Shown here: piece by piece, positions 1 through 9,250 of the stretch
How the letters are laid out: every line of letters begins with the position of its first letter
Numbering within the stretch: the first letter of the stretch is position 1
Source: Asterias amurensis
Taxonomy: Eukaryota; Echinodermata; Asteroidea; Forcipulatida; Asteriidae
NCBI RefSeq assembly: GCF_032118995.1
Contig: NC_092650.1
Location: forward strand, 21,080,501 to 21,144,500
DNA: 64,000 bases
Reading direction: 5' to 3'
Notes under the pieces: model-generated
Database searches by the model: none
What the model saw: only the letters and a program-made list of their open reading frames with translations
Told to the model about the DNA's origin: nothing
Program-made: the position numbers and the translations under genes

Positions 1-267
1 TTGAAATGTTGTGATTTTCATTAAATCTCTGTAAAAATTCCGTCTTTGTTAGCTGCACCTATATCACATCAGACCATCAAAACACAGATATGGCCAGCTT
101 ACGTCACTGCAATGACAGTCGATACAGGGGTCAATACGAGCAACTCTCGTTTGACCTCTTAATATAGAGGACGCCCTATCTACTTAGTTGAGTTGATGTC
201 CGTGAGAATAATGTTTGATACTACCTTGAGGTTATTTTTAACGTTCATTTTAATTCTCTACCATCAG
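1..267. other. Unassigned, probably last intron of upstream P450
   Basis: No coding similarity was seen. It lies directly before a P450 terminal exon and ends in a splice acceptor (ccatcag at 261-267), so it is most likely the last intron of the upstream paralogue. Confidence 0.5.
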
Positions 268-348
268 ATCCCACCGAATATTGGCAAGCATGGACTGATT
301 CTCCCAGAGAAAGGAATGACACTCCGGTTTACTAACAGAAATAAGTAA
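268..348 (+). CDS. Terminal exon of an upstream CYP3-type P450 paralogue (partial gene)
   Basis: An 81-nt exon after a CAG acceptor encodes 26 residues (IPPNIGKHG...LRFTNRNK) and a TAA stop. It matches the terminal exon of the complete P450 at 28410-28490 in length and phase, with 8 base differences of which only one codon changes an amino acid (Thr for Val near the end). In the CYP3 family this is the C-terminal beta-strand segment following the L-helix. The rest of the gene lies left of the window. The synonymous bias suggests a functional tandem paralogue, not a dead duplicate. Confidence 0.85.
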   Translation: MPPNIGKHGLILPEKGMTLRFTNRNK

Positions 349-352
349 TTAA

Positions 353-415
353 TAGGAGACTTTCTGGGACGATAAGTCTGCTGCCACCTAGCTTCGGAAA
401 GTATCCCATTCACGA
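353..415. repeat. Family F dispersed repeat, fragment
   Basis: It shares the GGAGACTTT start and a TGCTGCCACCTAGC core with copies at 21152-21294, 25105-25180 and 25262-25402. The core read on the minus strand is GCTAGGTGGCAGCA. Confidence 0.6.
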
Positions 416-505
416 TAAAATAAACACAACCACCACTCACTTATAATTCCTGACGTTAAGACATTGTCGTTGTGTAGGCCTAGGTCTTATAGGATGTTCG
501 AGATT

Positions 506-678
506 TCCTCAGCAGAGGTCTCGAAATGACATCTTTCTCAATAACAACATTACTTCAGTGTAAGCCGTTTCTCACTTTGTTTCATACTATCAACAGCTCT
601 CCATTGCTTGTTACCAAGTGAGTTGTTTATCATTACAACTATTTTGAGTAATTACCAATAGTGCCCAGTGCCTTTAAT
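506..678 (+). repeat. Family A MITE, 3' fragment
   Basis: Right-hand part of the abundant TTAA-ended MITE: the CCGTTTCTCAC block, then CTTGTTACCAAGT and the right end, here reading AATAGTGCCCAGTGCCTTTAA. Confidence 0.75.
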
Positions 679-859
679 CGAATCACACATATTACTTTAA
701 CCTTGATCTTTAGAAGCTACATAATGTGTGAGTTACAAACTGTTTTTTATTTTATTTTGTCTTTTTCACTTTCTTCGGAAGGAGGGGTGGATGCCGTGAT
801 TTAGTATGCATTGGTATGTTGTGTTTAAACAGAGAGGAAGAGTCAGTAATGGTTCACAG

Positions 860-1094
860 CTGCAGTAAAACGTATAGAGGGTTCCTTAGTAGTGATACTT
901 GTGTAGGGAACCCAAGTACGCGCCGTAGTACCTTGTAAACCCTTATAAGGTGCTAAATAATTGGTTCTCAGAATTCATCACTGCAATAACCTATCATTCT
1001 GAAAGTTTGTAAATACTCAGCGCATTGAGTACCTTGTTTGGTAGATATGAGCGCTATTATAAGACTTCGATATTATTATTATTATTATTATTAT
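860..1094 (+). mobile_element. tRNA-derived SINE, 3' part, with (ATT)n tail
   Basis: The segment matches the reverse complement of the 3' half of the SINE at 41878-42270 (shared blocks around CATCACTGCAATAACCTATC and GTACCTTGTTTGGTAGATA). It ends in an ATT tandem repeat at about 1069-1094, as expected of a SINE 3' tail. The tRNA head is missing. Confidence 0.7.
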
Positions 1095-1314
1095 TCATCC
1101 TTGCGGATAAAGACAGGGTACCAGTCTTCCTTTGGGCTCACTCTTTCTTCCTTCCATTTAGGGCACATTCATTTAAAATATTTTCTGTCAGTATTTCTCG
1201 CTGTTGGTTCTCTGGCCATCCTCCAGATACTATTCATCCAAAAGGGGTTTGTTTCCGGGGTACCTGCATAAATATTGTTGCTGCTAGCTGTATCATAACA
1301 AGAAAGCAGGGTTG

Positions 1315-1395
1315 GGATTTTATGTACGATCGTTACTCGTTACCAAGTAAGGTTGTTTGCTAATTATTATTTTGAGTAATTACCACTGCCTTTAT
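1315..1395 (+). repeat. Family A MITE, right-end fragment
   Basis: It carries CGTTACTCGTTACCAAGTAA and TTTTGAGTAATTACC followed by a shortened CACTGCCTTTA terminus. Confidence 0.65.
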
Positions 1396-1593
1396 GGGAC
1401 AGAGTTGATTTGACTGCAGTATGTACAATGTATACTTCAAATAGTTGGGGTGGGGGGGAACTGATTGTGACTTTACGGTTGGGATTATTGTGTTTCTTTT
1501 AGGAGTTATTATAACACACATTGTTTTGTGCAGATGACGGAGGTTGTTTGTAATGTAATTGTTTTGTAAACCATAAGCTTTTTTCGCACATTA

Positions 1594-2442
1594 AAGGGCC
1601 AGTCACATGATGGCGTTTCGCCTGAACGTATGTCGTCAACGTATGCGAACTATCAAAAATACGTTGGTGGTTTACACGCCGATTGTAAGTTAAGGATACG
1701 TTGGGGATTTGAGTTTATGTTAAGAGCACGCTGTGATACGCTGTTAAAATTTCGAACACGTCGAGCCCGCAAACACATATTGAGCATGTTCAAAACTTCT
1801 CGGCGTACTGAACGTGTGCTTCATACGACGCTCGTTGGATAAGTCGTCAGTAAATTCGTTGTGCGTTAGACATACGTGATTATACGTTGACGTTAGAGGT
1901 ACGTTACTCGTAAGTTGGTAAACGTTCGTACGACAGCTGACGAATTGATGACGTATATCCCTTTCGTATCTCCAACGAGTCTCGATGCCATTCTGACGTA
2001 TCCACCTTATGTATAACTAATGCCTGGCAATCGTGTAACATACATAACTTTTGTACAAAGGTGGTGATACGCTATCTACATAAGTTATACGCTAAGTATA
2101 TGTGACCTGTGACATCGCATGTTTACAAAAGAGCCACAGAGCCTGGCCTTCCTGCAGGCAAGGTTTGTACACAGCTCAATGGAAGAAAAACATAATATCT
2201 TATATTTTATGGAGATTGCAGTGTCTAATTCATATCAACTTTTGATATGATGAAAGGGGCACATCTAAAAACTTGATCAGCTTTTCAGAATACGTTCAAT
2301 ACGCTACGGATACTTTCCCTTGTATGTGTTCCGTTACAAGTCGTTGGGAAATGGGACGTTCTTGGACTTTGGAAACTTCCAAACTATTTTGTGTATACGT
2401 CGGCATACGTTCACCAGGCGAAACGCCATGATTTGACAGGCC
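1594..2442. mobile_element. Non-autonomous DNA transposon, about 850 bp, with imperfect TIRs
   Basis: The left end GGGCCAGTCACATGATGGCG and right end ...CGCCATGATTTGACAGGCCC are inverted repeats, extending inward through TTTCGCCTGAACGTATG. The interior is full of short TACGT/ACGTA motifs and encodes nothing recognisable. Another dispersed repeat (2100-2292) lies inside it. The 70-codon open frame at 1630 is a by-product of the interior. Confidence 0.7.
2100..2292 (+). repeat. Dispersed repeat L, copy 1
   Basis: About 190 bp beginning GTGACCTGTGACATC and ending near CATCTAAAAACTTGATCAGC. A close copy in the same orientation is at 50409-50600. It sits inside the TIR element at 1594-2442. Confidence 0.75.
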
Positions 2443-3147
2443 CGCTACTTTTGCTGGTATATTAACATGGACTTATGAGAACTTTTTGCGACCGCTATTA
2501 TGTACAATAATTGGTTAACTTGGGGATTATTGGGTTTATAAGCATATAGTGTTATACATTCACTTTGCAAAATAAAACAGCAATAATATGTGCAGATGAT
2601 GGTGGTTGTTTTCAATTGTTGTGTAAAGACAGCTGTCAAGCACATTGTTTAATGGTTTTACTTTAATTTGTTTATTTCAAAAGATGTGCATTCCTTTGAG
2701 TTACAGTCAAGATGTGGAGAACATTATTTTGATTAAAAGTGGGCAATGTTTCGAAATAATATGATTTGTGTCCAGCTATGGTGATTTGCCTTATTATGAG
2801 TTGACCATTTTTGATGATTTCAGTGGTATCCTGCCTGACTTAATGTTAGGGAACTCTGTGCTGCTGTATTATCTTCATGCTATGTTTCTTGTCATTATTA
2901 TTTGTTCATGTATTGCTCAATATTTAAATTTGTAAATGCAAGTTTGCTGGTATATTTTGTGTGCGATAATAGTTGTAACTTATCTTTAAGATGGCAAATC
3001 CGACCTTTTTACGATGTAGCACGGCCTGGTTGTTTTTCTATGGGTGATCTTTGTTACAAGATAGGCAGTTAAATTGATTACGCAGTGTGTCTCACTACCA
3101 GCAATTTGCTTAATTGAGGCTGTGATTGGGAATACTATCTGGAAATA
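2443..3147. other. Unassigned AT-rich intergenic sequence
   Basis: No gene was seen. The stretch 2516-2631 is a diverged copy of 1478-1571 (both contain a GTGCAGATGA-GG-GGTTGTT block), so the two sides of the 850-bp TIR element look like an old duplication. Confidence 0.35.
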
Positions 3148-3362
3148 GACCCTTCCCATGATGTAAATTGCACATAGCGCGTGCGCACTAACGTTTTGGT
3201 TGACAAAATGGGGGAAAATCGCGCTGTTTTGTACACGACTAATGGGTGCGTGACGCACACGCGATTGCGCGTCTGCTTAGTGCACAACTCTATGGTGTTT
3301 GCCAACCAAAAGGGTCTGTACGCATGCGTGAATGTAATTAGCATATTTCATGGGAAGGGTCC
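3148..3362. mobile_element. MITE with ACCCTTCCCATGA TIRs
   Basis: The left end GACCCTTCCCATGATGTAAA is mirrored by the right end ending CATGGGAAGGGTCC. Subterminal CCAACCAAAA motifs are also inverted. No coding capacity. Confidence 0.65.
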
Positions 3363-3369
3363 ATTACAG

Positions 3370-3960
3370 TCTCCTTATACGATGGCTAGAGCAAGCTAGT
3401 CTAGATCAATTTAAGAACTCACTCCGCGGTAGTGCAGTTAAAGCCATTGGACACTTTCGATAACAGTATTTTCCAAAGGCCCACACTTCGTGTATTTAGG
3501 CTCAATCGGTCATCGGAGTCGGGAGAAAATAACGGGGAAAACCCACCCTTGTTTCCGCACGTTTTGCCGTGTCATCACATGTGTTTAAAATAAATCCGTA
3601 ATTCTCGACAACGAGAATTGATCTTTGTTTTAATGTTTTCTCGAAAAGTAAAGCATTTCATGGAATAATATTTCAAGTGAAGTCTTTCACCATTACCTTC
3701 TGTAAACCCTGTAAGTTATTTGTAAATCTGTGATTTTAATTTTTTTTTTCTGTGCCGAAAGTGTATAATGGCTTTAATAGCGATCCATTATAAGCTAAGG
3801 TAGTTATCCCGGCCGACTTTCTACCTTCCGCCCAGGTAGTAGTTACAAAGCTGGACAGTTAGTTTCTTGAGAACTGAAAAGTCTACCGAAATATAGCCTT
3901 GTCCGAGGCTCTTTTCGTAAGCACCGGCCCACTCTTAATTCACGAATTACATCTGATACT
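3370..3960 (+). repeat. Dispersed repeat O, copy 1, split by a family C MITE
   Basis: The outer parts (3370-3437 and 3778-3960) match the uninterrupted repeat at 23018-23290: AACTCACTCCGCGG, CGATCCA, and CCCGCCCAGGTAGTAG / CCGCCCAGGTAGTAG. The middle (3438-3777) is a family C MITE flanked by TTAA on both sides. Confidence 0.65.
3438..3777 (+). mobile_element. Family C MITE, copy 1
   Basis: It starts TTAAAGCCATTGGACACTTT and ends AAAGTGTATAATGGCTTTAA, an inverted repeat. It lies within repeat O, which supplies a near empty-site comparison. Other copies are at 33959-34316 and 41195-41573. Confidence 0.8.
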
Positions 3961-3984
3961 TTTCTGCGCAGTACATAACAGTAC

Positions 3985-4283
3985 TTGATACCGTGGGGTC
4001 GAGCACGGTTTTTTGAGGTTCCAACCTCATACGACGAAACAACTACTTATAAGGGAATGATGTGCGCGTCGCGCGTATCGCGTGAAGTGACACGATGTTT
4101 CAGCCGTTGCTCTCGACCAATAGGAATGAAGAAACTGTCTTATAAGCACAGGTGCAAGCTCGCGTGTCACGCCAATGTTTCAACACTTGTTACTTGTCAT
4201 AAACAAAGGTTTATTTACACCCACGTGACGCGCTCTCCACCAATAGGAATAGCGAATCTGTCTGAGGTATTTATGAATAAAGA
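3985..4283. other. Unassigned, with two related CCAATAGGAAT segments
   Basis: The blocks at about 4108-4165 and 4221-4275 share GACCAATAGGAAT/CACCAATAGGAAT followed by a CTGTCT block. They are probably an old internal duplication in a repeat. The 100-codon open frame has no domain I recognise. Confidence 0.3.
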
Positions 4284-4612
4284 TTAAAGATGCTACGTCA
4301 AATTTCTGGACCCAAACATTAAAAAATAGATTTTTTTGAGTGAATGGTAATTCAAAGAGTATCACCCGCTCTAACGAAAAAAAGTTTAACTTTTACTTTT
4401 AATGGTCCGGAACCATGACAAAAAATTAAAATGTTTCTTATAAAACACATAAAAGTTGGTCACGTGATATATTGTCGGGATCCCGACAAAAACTAATTTT
4501 TCACTGCTACTAATATTAATTGGCGGACCTTTTTGAGCAATGGCTCAAATGAAAGCTTGTAACTTTTTCTTGACCCCCATCAAAGTACCCATTGAATTTT
4601 AAATCAAGGCAC
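4284..4612 (+). mobile_element. Family P TTAA-ended MITE, copy 1 (right end lost)
   Basis: It begins TTAAAGATGCTACGTCAAAT and is the inverse of the copy at 19891-20231, sharing TATCACCCGCTCTAACG and the hairpin TGTCGGGATCCCGACA. The far terminus is degraded near 4612. Confidence 0.7.
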
Positions 4613-5247
4613 CTTTGGTTTGGCATGATTCCTTGCTCATGTCATGCAATCACGGGGGCTTGTTTTGACAACAAAGGGGTGCCCGACTATTATTCGTTAG
4701 TATGGCGTTTGGCCGGGTTTAGCTTCAGTTATTATCTGATCTGTATCTTTACGTCTACGAAACCAAAACTGGCATAAACGCAACGGATAATTGCTGTTCT
4801 GTGCCAAAATATGATGGCCTTCCAACTCAATGCTATGAATCCAAGTATATTTGAGTTTTAAAAAGAAATCCTTCTTTGTGTTATATTGATTAAAATAAAA
4901 TTAAAAAGGGTTCAAAACTCATTTGTTGTTTTCATTTAACCAATGAAATGTTCAATTCCTGACCCTGGCCTTCTCCCTATTTATTAACTGTGAAATCTCA
5001 ACTAAAAGCTGGAAAGTTTGGTCAGCTTCAAATTAAATATATTCAATATACAACACACAATAATAAACCAGATGACAAATCTTTTAACTTTGTTAATTTT
5101 ACAAAACATTTATTTTAAAGTCCCTTTCAGCTGCTTACATAAAATAACAACGACATTTTGATGCGTTTCTGCACACACGACAAGTTGAAAAAACTTGAGT
5201 GACCACAGCAAAATACAAATTAAAAATTACTTGGGAAAGTACCTTGG
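4613..5247. other. Unassigned AT-rich intergenic sequence
   Basis: No gene, RNA gene or repeat could be assigned by eye in this stretch. Confidence 0.3.
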
Positions 5248-5442
5248 TATAGACGATGTGACCTATGTTTACATTCAAACCGCCCTCTGTTGACAAAACA
5301 CTCTATACGTCATGTTTCGCCGGTCACAGTAAGATTGCGTACACTTTCTAGCTGGATGCCAAAACACAAAGGTTTTGCCCGGCGGTATGCGTGCGAATCA
5401 TGTTATGGTTTTCCTGTGACGTCAGAGGTCACATCGTCTATA
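5248..5442. mobile_element. MITE with 17-bp TIRs
   Basis: The left end TATAGACGATGTGACCT is the exact inverse of the right end AGGTCACATCGTCTATA. The element is 195 bp, non-coding and GC-richer than its flanks. Confidence 0.75.
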
Positions 5443-5698
5443 TTAATATAAATTAAACAGAAATATCAGTTTTGTTCAGTTTACAAAAATATCTTGTGAG
5501 GGAGTCTCCTAGTGAAATTTATTACTCGACTAGTCGGGCCTCAGAGTCGCAACTTTTCCACTAGTTTTCGATGCCCAAGATGCCTTACGGCATATATTGT
5601 TTGGCACAGGCGCAATGTATTAAAGTTAACGCTGAATGGATTGAAAGATTATGTAACTGGTGAAAAACAATCAGATTGTGTTCCGTAAAGTAAATTAA
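5443..5698. other. Unassigned intergenic sequence
   Basis: Nothing recognised. Confidence 0.3.
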
Positions 5699-5863
5699 GA
5701 CCCTTTTCAAAACCGCGGCTGCCGCATTGGATTCGGCTTCAGGCTCTGTCATGTCTGACACCCCACGGGGCATAAGCAAAGCATGCGCAATTGTTAAAAC
5801 TATCACGGGGCCAAGCTAGCCTGAGCCGAATCCAAAGTCAAACCCGTGGTCTCGCAAAGGGCC
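5699..5863. mobile_element. Family G hairpin MITE, copy 1
   Basis: The left GACCCTTTTCAAAACCGCGG with GGATTCGGCTTCAGGCT is mirrored by AGCCTGAGCCGAATCC and GTGGTCTCGCAAAGGG. Close relatives are at 15155-15322 and 27648-27817. Confidence 0.75.
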
Positions 5864-7519
5864 TTTCGCTGTTGTGAATGGTCGCAAGCGATACAATAGC
5901 ACTCTGCACTTATGACATCACTTTTGCTTGAAATACCCCGATGTCAGACAAACATTCCACTAGTTTAGCAATCACGCCAAACGCGCCATATGGCACTTGT
6001 ATGTAGTAGTAAGTAGTAACGCGAGTAAACATATAGTGGACAAGTATGTGTGCATATGTTGTTAGTAAAATTTTGTACGCTTGTCTGAGATCCATGTACT
6101 AAACTTGGTTTTAGCATTTAGTGCGGAGTGCTATTGGTTCACAAGCAGGTACATGTAGTTACGACTATGCAGTGGCACAATAACCGAGTAGTTGAAAAAT
6201 GTTAGCAAATCGACTAAGCAATCAACAGTCCCGACTTCAACAGTAGTCGCCCTATGTAGTCGTCCAGGCTCGGGTCTCCCCGTCACTTTAAACCGTGGAA
6301 GATTTTCAGAGAGCTGGGACTGTAAAAGGAACACAAAGAAAGCAAATAGAGTTAAAAACATGCCCAAGAAGACCAAAATGTTTCAGAAACACTTTACACA
6401 GAGCAGAAAACTGACATGGACAACATTTAGTACCAATAAATTGCAATCCCCCAGTGAAATATTTTTGCTGTGTGAAATTAAAGTTAGACATGTTTGACCG
6501 TTCCCTTTTTGATTAAGAGTTAACCAAGACTTGAATCAATAGGATTTAACCCAGTTTGAACTAGCAAAAGGTATTGACCACCTGATCAAATTGAAACTCA
6601 ATCAATAATTATTGTATTATTTATTTTCTCCACAAATATTGAATATACTTTCAGGTAATTAAAAAAATATTCTTTTTTGAATAGTAATGTACATGTAAAA
6701 TAGAACTTAGATTCGAATCATAGAAATAGAAGACCTACTCTTAGTCTTACTCTACACATTTAATACAGAGTCTTAACCACCACGAAGAAAACCCATAACA
6801 ATTCCACATTTCAATCCTGCATCAAACTGCCATGTTTTGTTATTATTGATGGAAATAATTGTTGATACTATTCTTTTTTTTTTCATGAGAAATTTTATTT
6901 CTTCAAGATTTTTTTTCACAACGATCGTCATCAAACAATCATGATAAAAAAGAACGCCGTACGAACAGTACACAAACCAAAGCCTTTTCTTACATGATGA
7001 CGTCACGTAAGCTAAAACGAAGCGGCACAAACGATGATTTTTGCACAATTTTGGCACTGAAAAAAAATATCAACGGCAAAACCTGCAGAAGTGTATGTGG
7101 TACCAAACAAAAGAACTATCCTTCGTCTATCGGAATATGGACTCCGTTTGTCTCAATCGTGCTCGAAACAGTCGGGGGCACCCTAAGTGTAAAGCCTATC
7201 AACAAAAGGTGTAAAACTTCAACCACATTTCAGACGAAGATTCACATATATTTGGTCTCGAAAATCCGGTAAAAATGGATTTGTTTTACGAGGAAAATGT
7301 TCAAGAAACTTACCACTCCATGCTTGACCCAACACTGCCCTCTTGCTGGGACCTGTAGCCAATTTTGCACATCGTCTCCGAGTTCTCGCGCTGTCACGCG
7401 AAATCTCGAAGGGTCCGAGTGCGCCGCGCGACTGCAAATGAAACCTGGAAAATATGCTAATTATCTCGCACTCTGCGCACGGACTGACAATTTCGTGTGA
7501 CCAAGGTTTTTGTTTAGTT
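5864..7519. other. Unassigned intergenic sequence with a weak minus-strand exon-like pair
   Basis: No recognised gene. A GC-rich minus-strand open stretch (7437 to about 7310) ends in a good GTAAGT donor, and a possible second minus-strand exon lies at about 7059-6997; see findings. The rest is AT-rich without assignable repeats. Confidence 0.3.
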
Positions 7520-7660
7520 CATTCATATCTCATCTCTCAACTTCAACGACCAATTGAGCACAAATTTTCATAGGTTTGTTATTTTATGCACATGTTGAGA
7601 TACGCAAAGTGAGAATGCTGGTCTTTGACAATTACCAATAATGTCCACTGTATTTAAAGG
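7520..7660 (-). repeat. Family A MITE, left-arm fragment, inverted
   Basis: It carries CTTCAACGACCAATTGAGC, TATGCACATGTTGAGATACG and GGTCTTTGACAATTACCAAT and ends CCACTGTATTTAA, the inverse of the family A left arm. Confidence 0.75.
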
Positions 7661-7724
7661 ATCGTTGGCTGAGAGGCGTGCGCAGCGCGTGCACTTTTCT
7701 AATTGTTTTATATATATATCAAAG

Positions 7725-7868
7725 ATGACGCACTCTAAAAATGTATTAGTCAAAACAACACAAATAAGTCATATAAGACATGATTTTGATGTAAGTTAGT
7801 CAAAATTATGTCTCATATGACTAATTAGTGTTTCCTCCATGTTTTGACTAATATATTTTTAAAGTGTG
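7725..7868. mobile_element. MITE with CACTCTAAAAA-type TIRs
   Basis: The left CACTCTAAAAATGTATTAGT with CAAAACA is mirrored by TGTTTTGACTAATATATTTT and AAAGTGTG. A second inner inverted pair, CATATAAGACAT and ATGTCTCATATG, lies between. No coding capacity. Confidence 0.65.
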
Positions 7869-8763
7869 GTCATATGACGTCATGTGCAATCTATCTAATC
7901 ATTGATCAAATTTGCATCAGTACCAAAATGACTCGGGCTCTATTTTCAAACACAAGAAATGGGTCCTGACCTACCTTTCAATGAATTGTTTGCAATTCGT
8001 ATAGTGTGGAACTAGTTACAAGCAATATAGTCTCAATATTATTCACTATTTTGGGGAAGAGAACGTTTTCCCCGTTTCCTGTATACTGATGACGTCAACA
8101 TTTCAGTTACTTGAAAGAGCAAAGTCTTAAGAAAGTGAATTTTGATGACGCATTATTACCGTGAAAAGGTCATCTGAAAAAAAAAATTCATTTCATATTG
8201 ACTGCACAGCTAAAGTTAAGGTTTTTAAATAAAACTGTCGCTTCAACTTCCGGTTTGAACCGGAAGACGAGGTGAAATTTGGGTAATATCTGTTTGACGC
8301 TCGTTCAGTTTGCGAAGACCCTTTCCGATGATGAATAGCATTTTATACAAGTTGAATGTATGGTTCACGTGTTAAGGCTTTTCTTTTCAAATATCAAACC
8401 TTGATTTAATGGTCATTCGACACCAATGACGTCATCAAATACGTTAACGTCTCACTAAACACTGTCCATCTGTTTACCCCGCACCCGCGTCTCACCCTAG
8501 TAGGCACGTAGGCTTAAAACAACGTTTGAAAAAAACTTGTTGACTGAACACCGTGCGGGCGGTAAACGTTCAAGGGAAAACAAATCTCCGACCCAAATTT
8601 TCTAAAGACAATTCGGAAGTGGTTAATTCTTTTCAGCCAATAAACTAACGAGTTTCCCACTAACAGCGTGTACAAAGCTACAACGAGGTTCAATTTGTTT
8701 TATGTGTAAGTACACCTATGTTACTGTATTTTTTACCACTTGAATCTTCGAGTGATATTGCTT
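7869..8763. other. Unassigned intergenic sequence
   Basis: No gene or mobile element was assigned. It contains the short palindrome at 8247-8266. Confidence 0.3.
8247..8266. repeat. Short palindrome with paired CCGGAAG sites
   Basis: CTTCCGGTT and AACCGGAAG are exact inverse halves separated by TG. Each half contains the ETS-type core CCGGAAG, so it could bind a dimer. This is inference from the motif only. Confidence 0.35.
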
Positions 8764-8850
8764 GGTGCCGAGTTTGGTGGTTAAAAAGGCCGATGCCGAG
8801 TGGTTGCCGAGTTTGTAAGGTGCCGAGTTTGCAGGTGCCTAGTTTACGAA
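8764..8850 (+). repeat. Minisatellite of GGTGCCGAGTTTG units
   Basis: The unit GGTGCCGAGTTTG and close variants (GATGCCGAGTGG, TTGCCGAGTTTG, GGTGCCTAGTTT) recur about five times over 87 bp with variable spacing. Confidence 0.6.
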
Positions 8851-9054
8851 GTACCGAAGTGTCCGACTGTCCGGTATTCCTTATAACGCATGGCGCTGGC
8901 AATGTAGCCGTAGCTATGGTGTAATAGCGTCATCTATACTGCCATTATGTTGGTGTTAAACAATGGAACATGGCAAGGGTTGGCCTACCCGCTGCGCACA
9001 ACTCTCAGAACATCTTTTTATCCCACACCCGCATCTTTTTAAAACAAAAACATA

Positions 9055-9200
9055 ACAAAATAACCAATGTCAATCACTGTCCTGCTCTAACTGCGCATGC
9101 TCAGCAGCGGATACTTCATGGCACGACTCATTGAAGAAGATGAAACCACAAGTTTCTTATCCGCTCAGTCAGTTGCACGAGAGTACACCAGTGGTTCATC
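9055..9200 (+). promoter_or_regulatory. Probable P450 core promoter and 5' UTR
   Basis: The 150 bp before the start codon contain a CCAAT motif (about 9061), an NRF1-like TGCGCATGC (9092-9100) and a TCAGTCAG initiator-like motif near 9167. No TATA box is seen. The start codon context ATCATGT has A at -3. The transcription start is not determined. Confidence 0.35.
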
Positions 9201-9250
9201 ATGTCTGTAACTCTTGCCTTGATCGGAGTGATTGTTGCTCTACTTGCATG
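9201..9250 (+). CDS. P450 exon 1: start and membrane anchor
   Basis: Encodes MSVTLALIGVIVALLA and two bases of Trp17, then GTAAGA. This is the hydrophobic ER anchor. Confidence 0.9.

Noticed and set aside
3985..4287. 100-codon + frame
   Set aside because: Repeat-derived with duplicated CCAATAGGAAT blocks; no domain or supporting signals.
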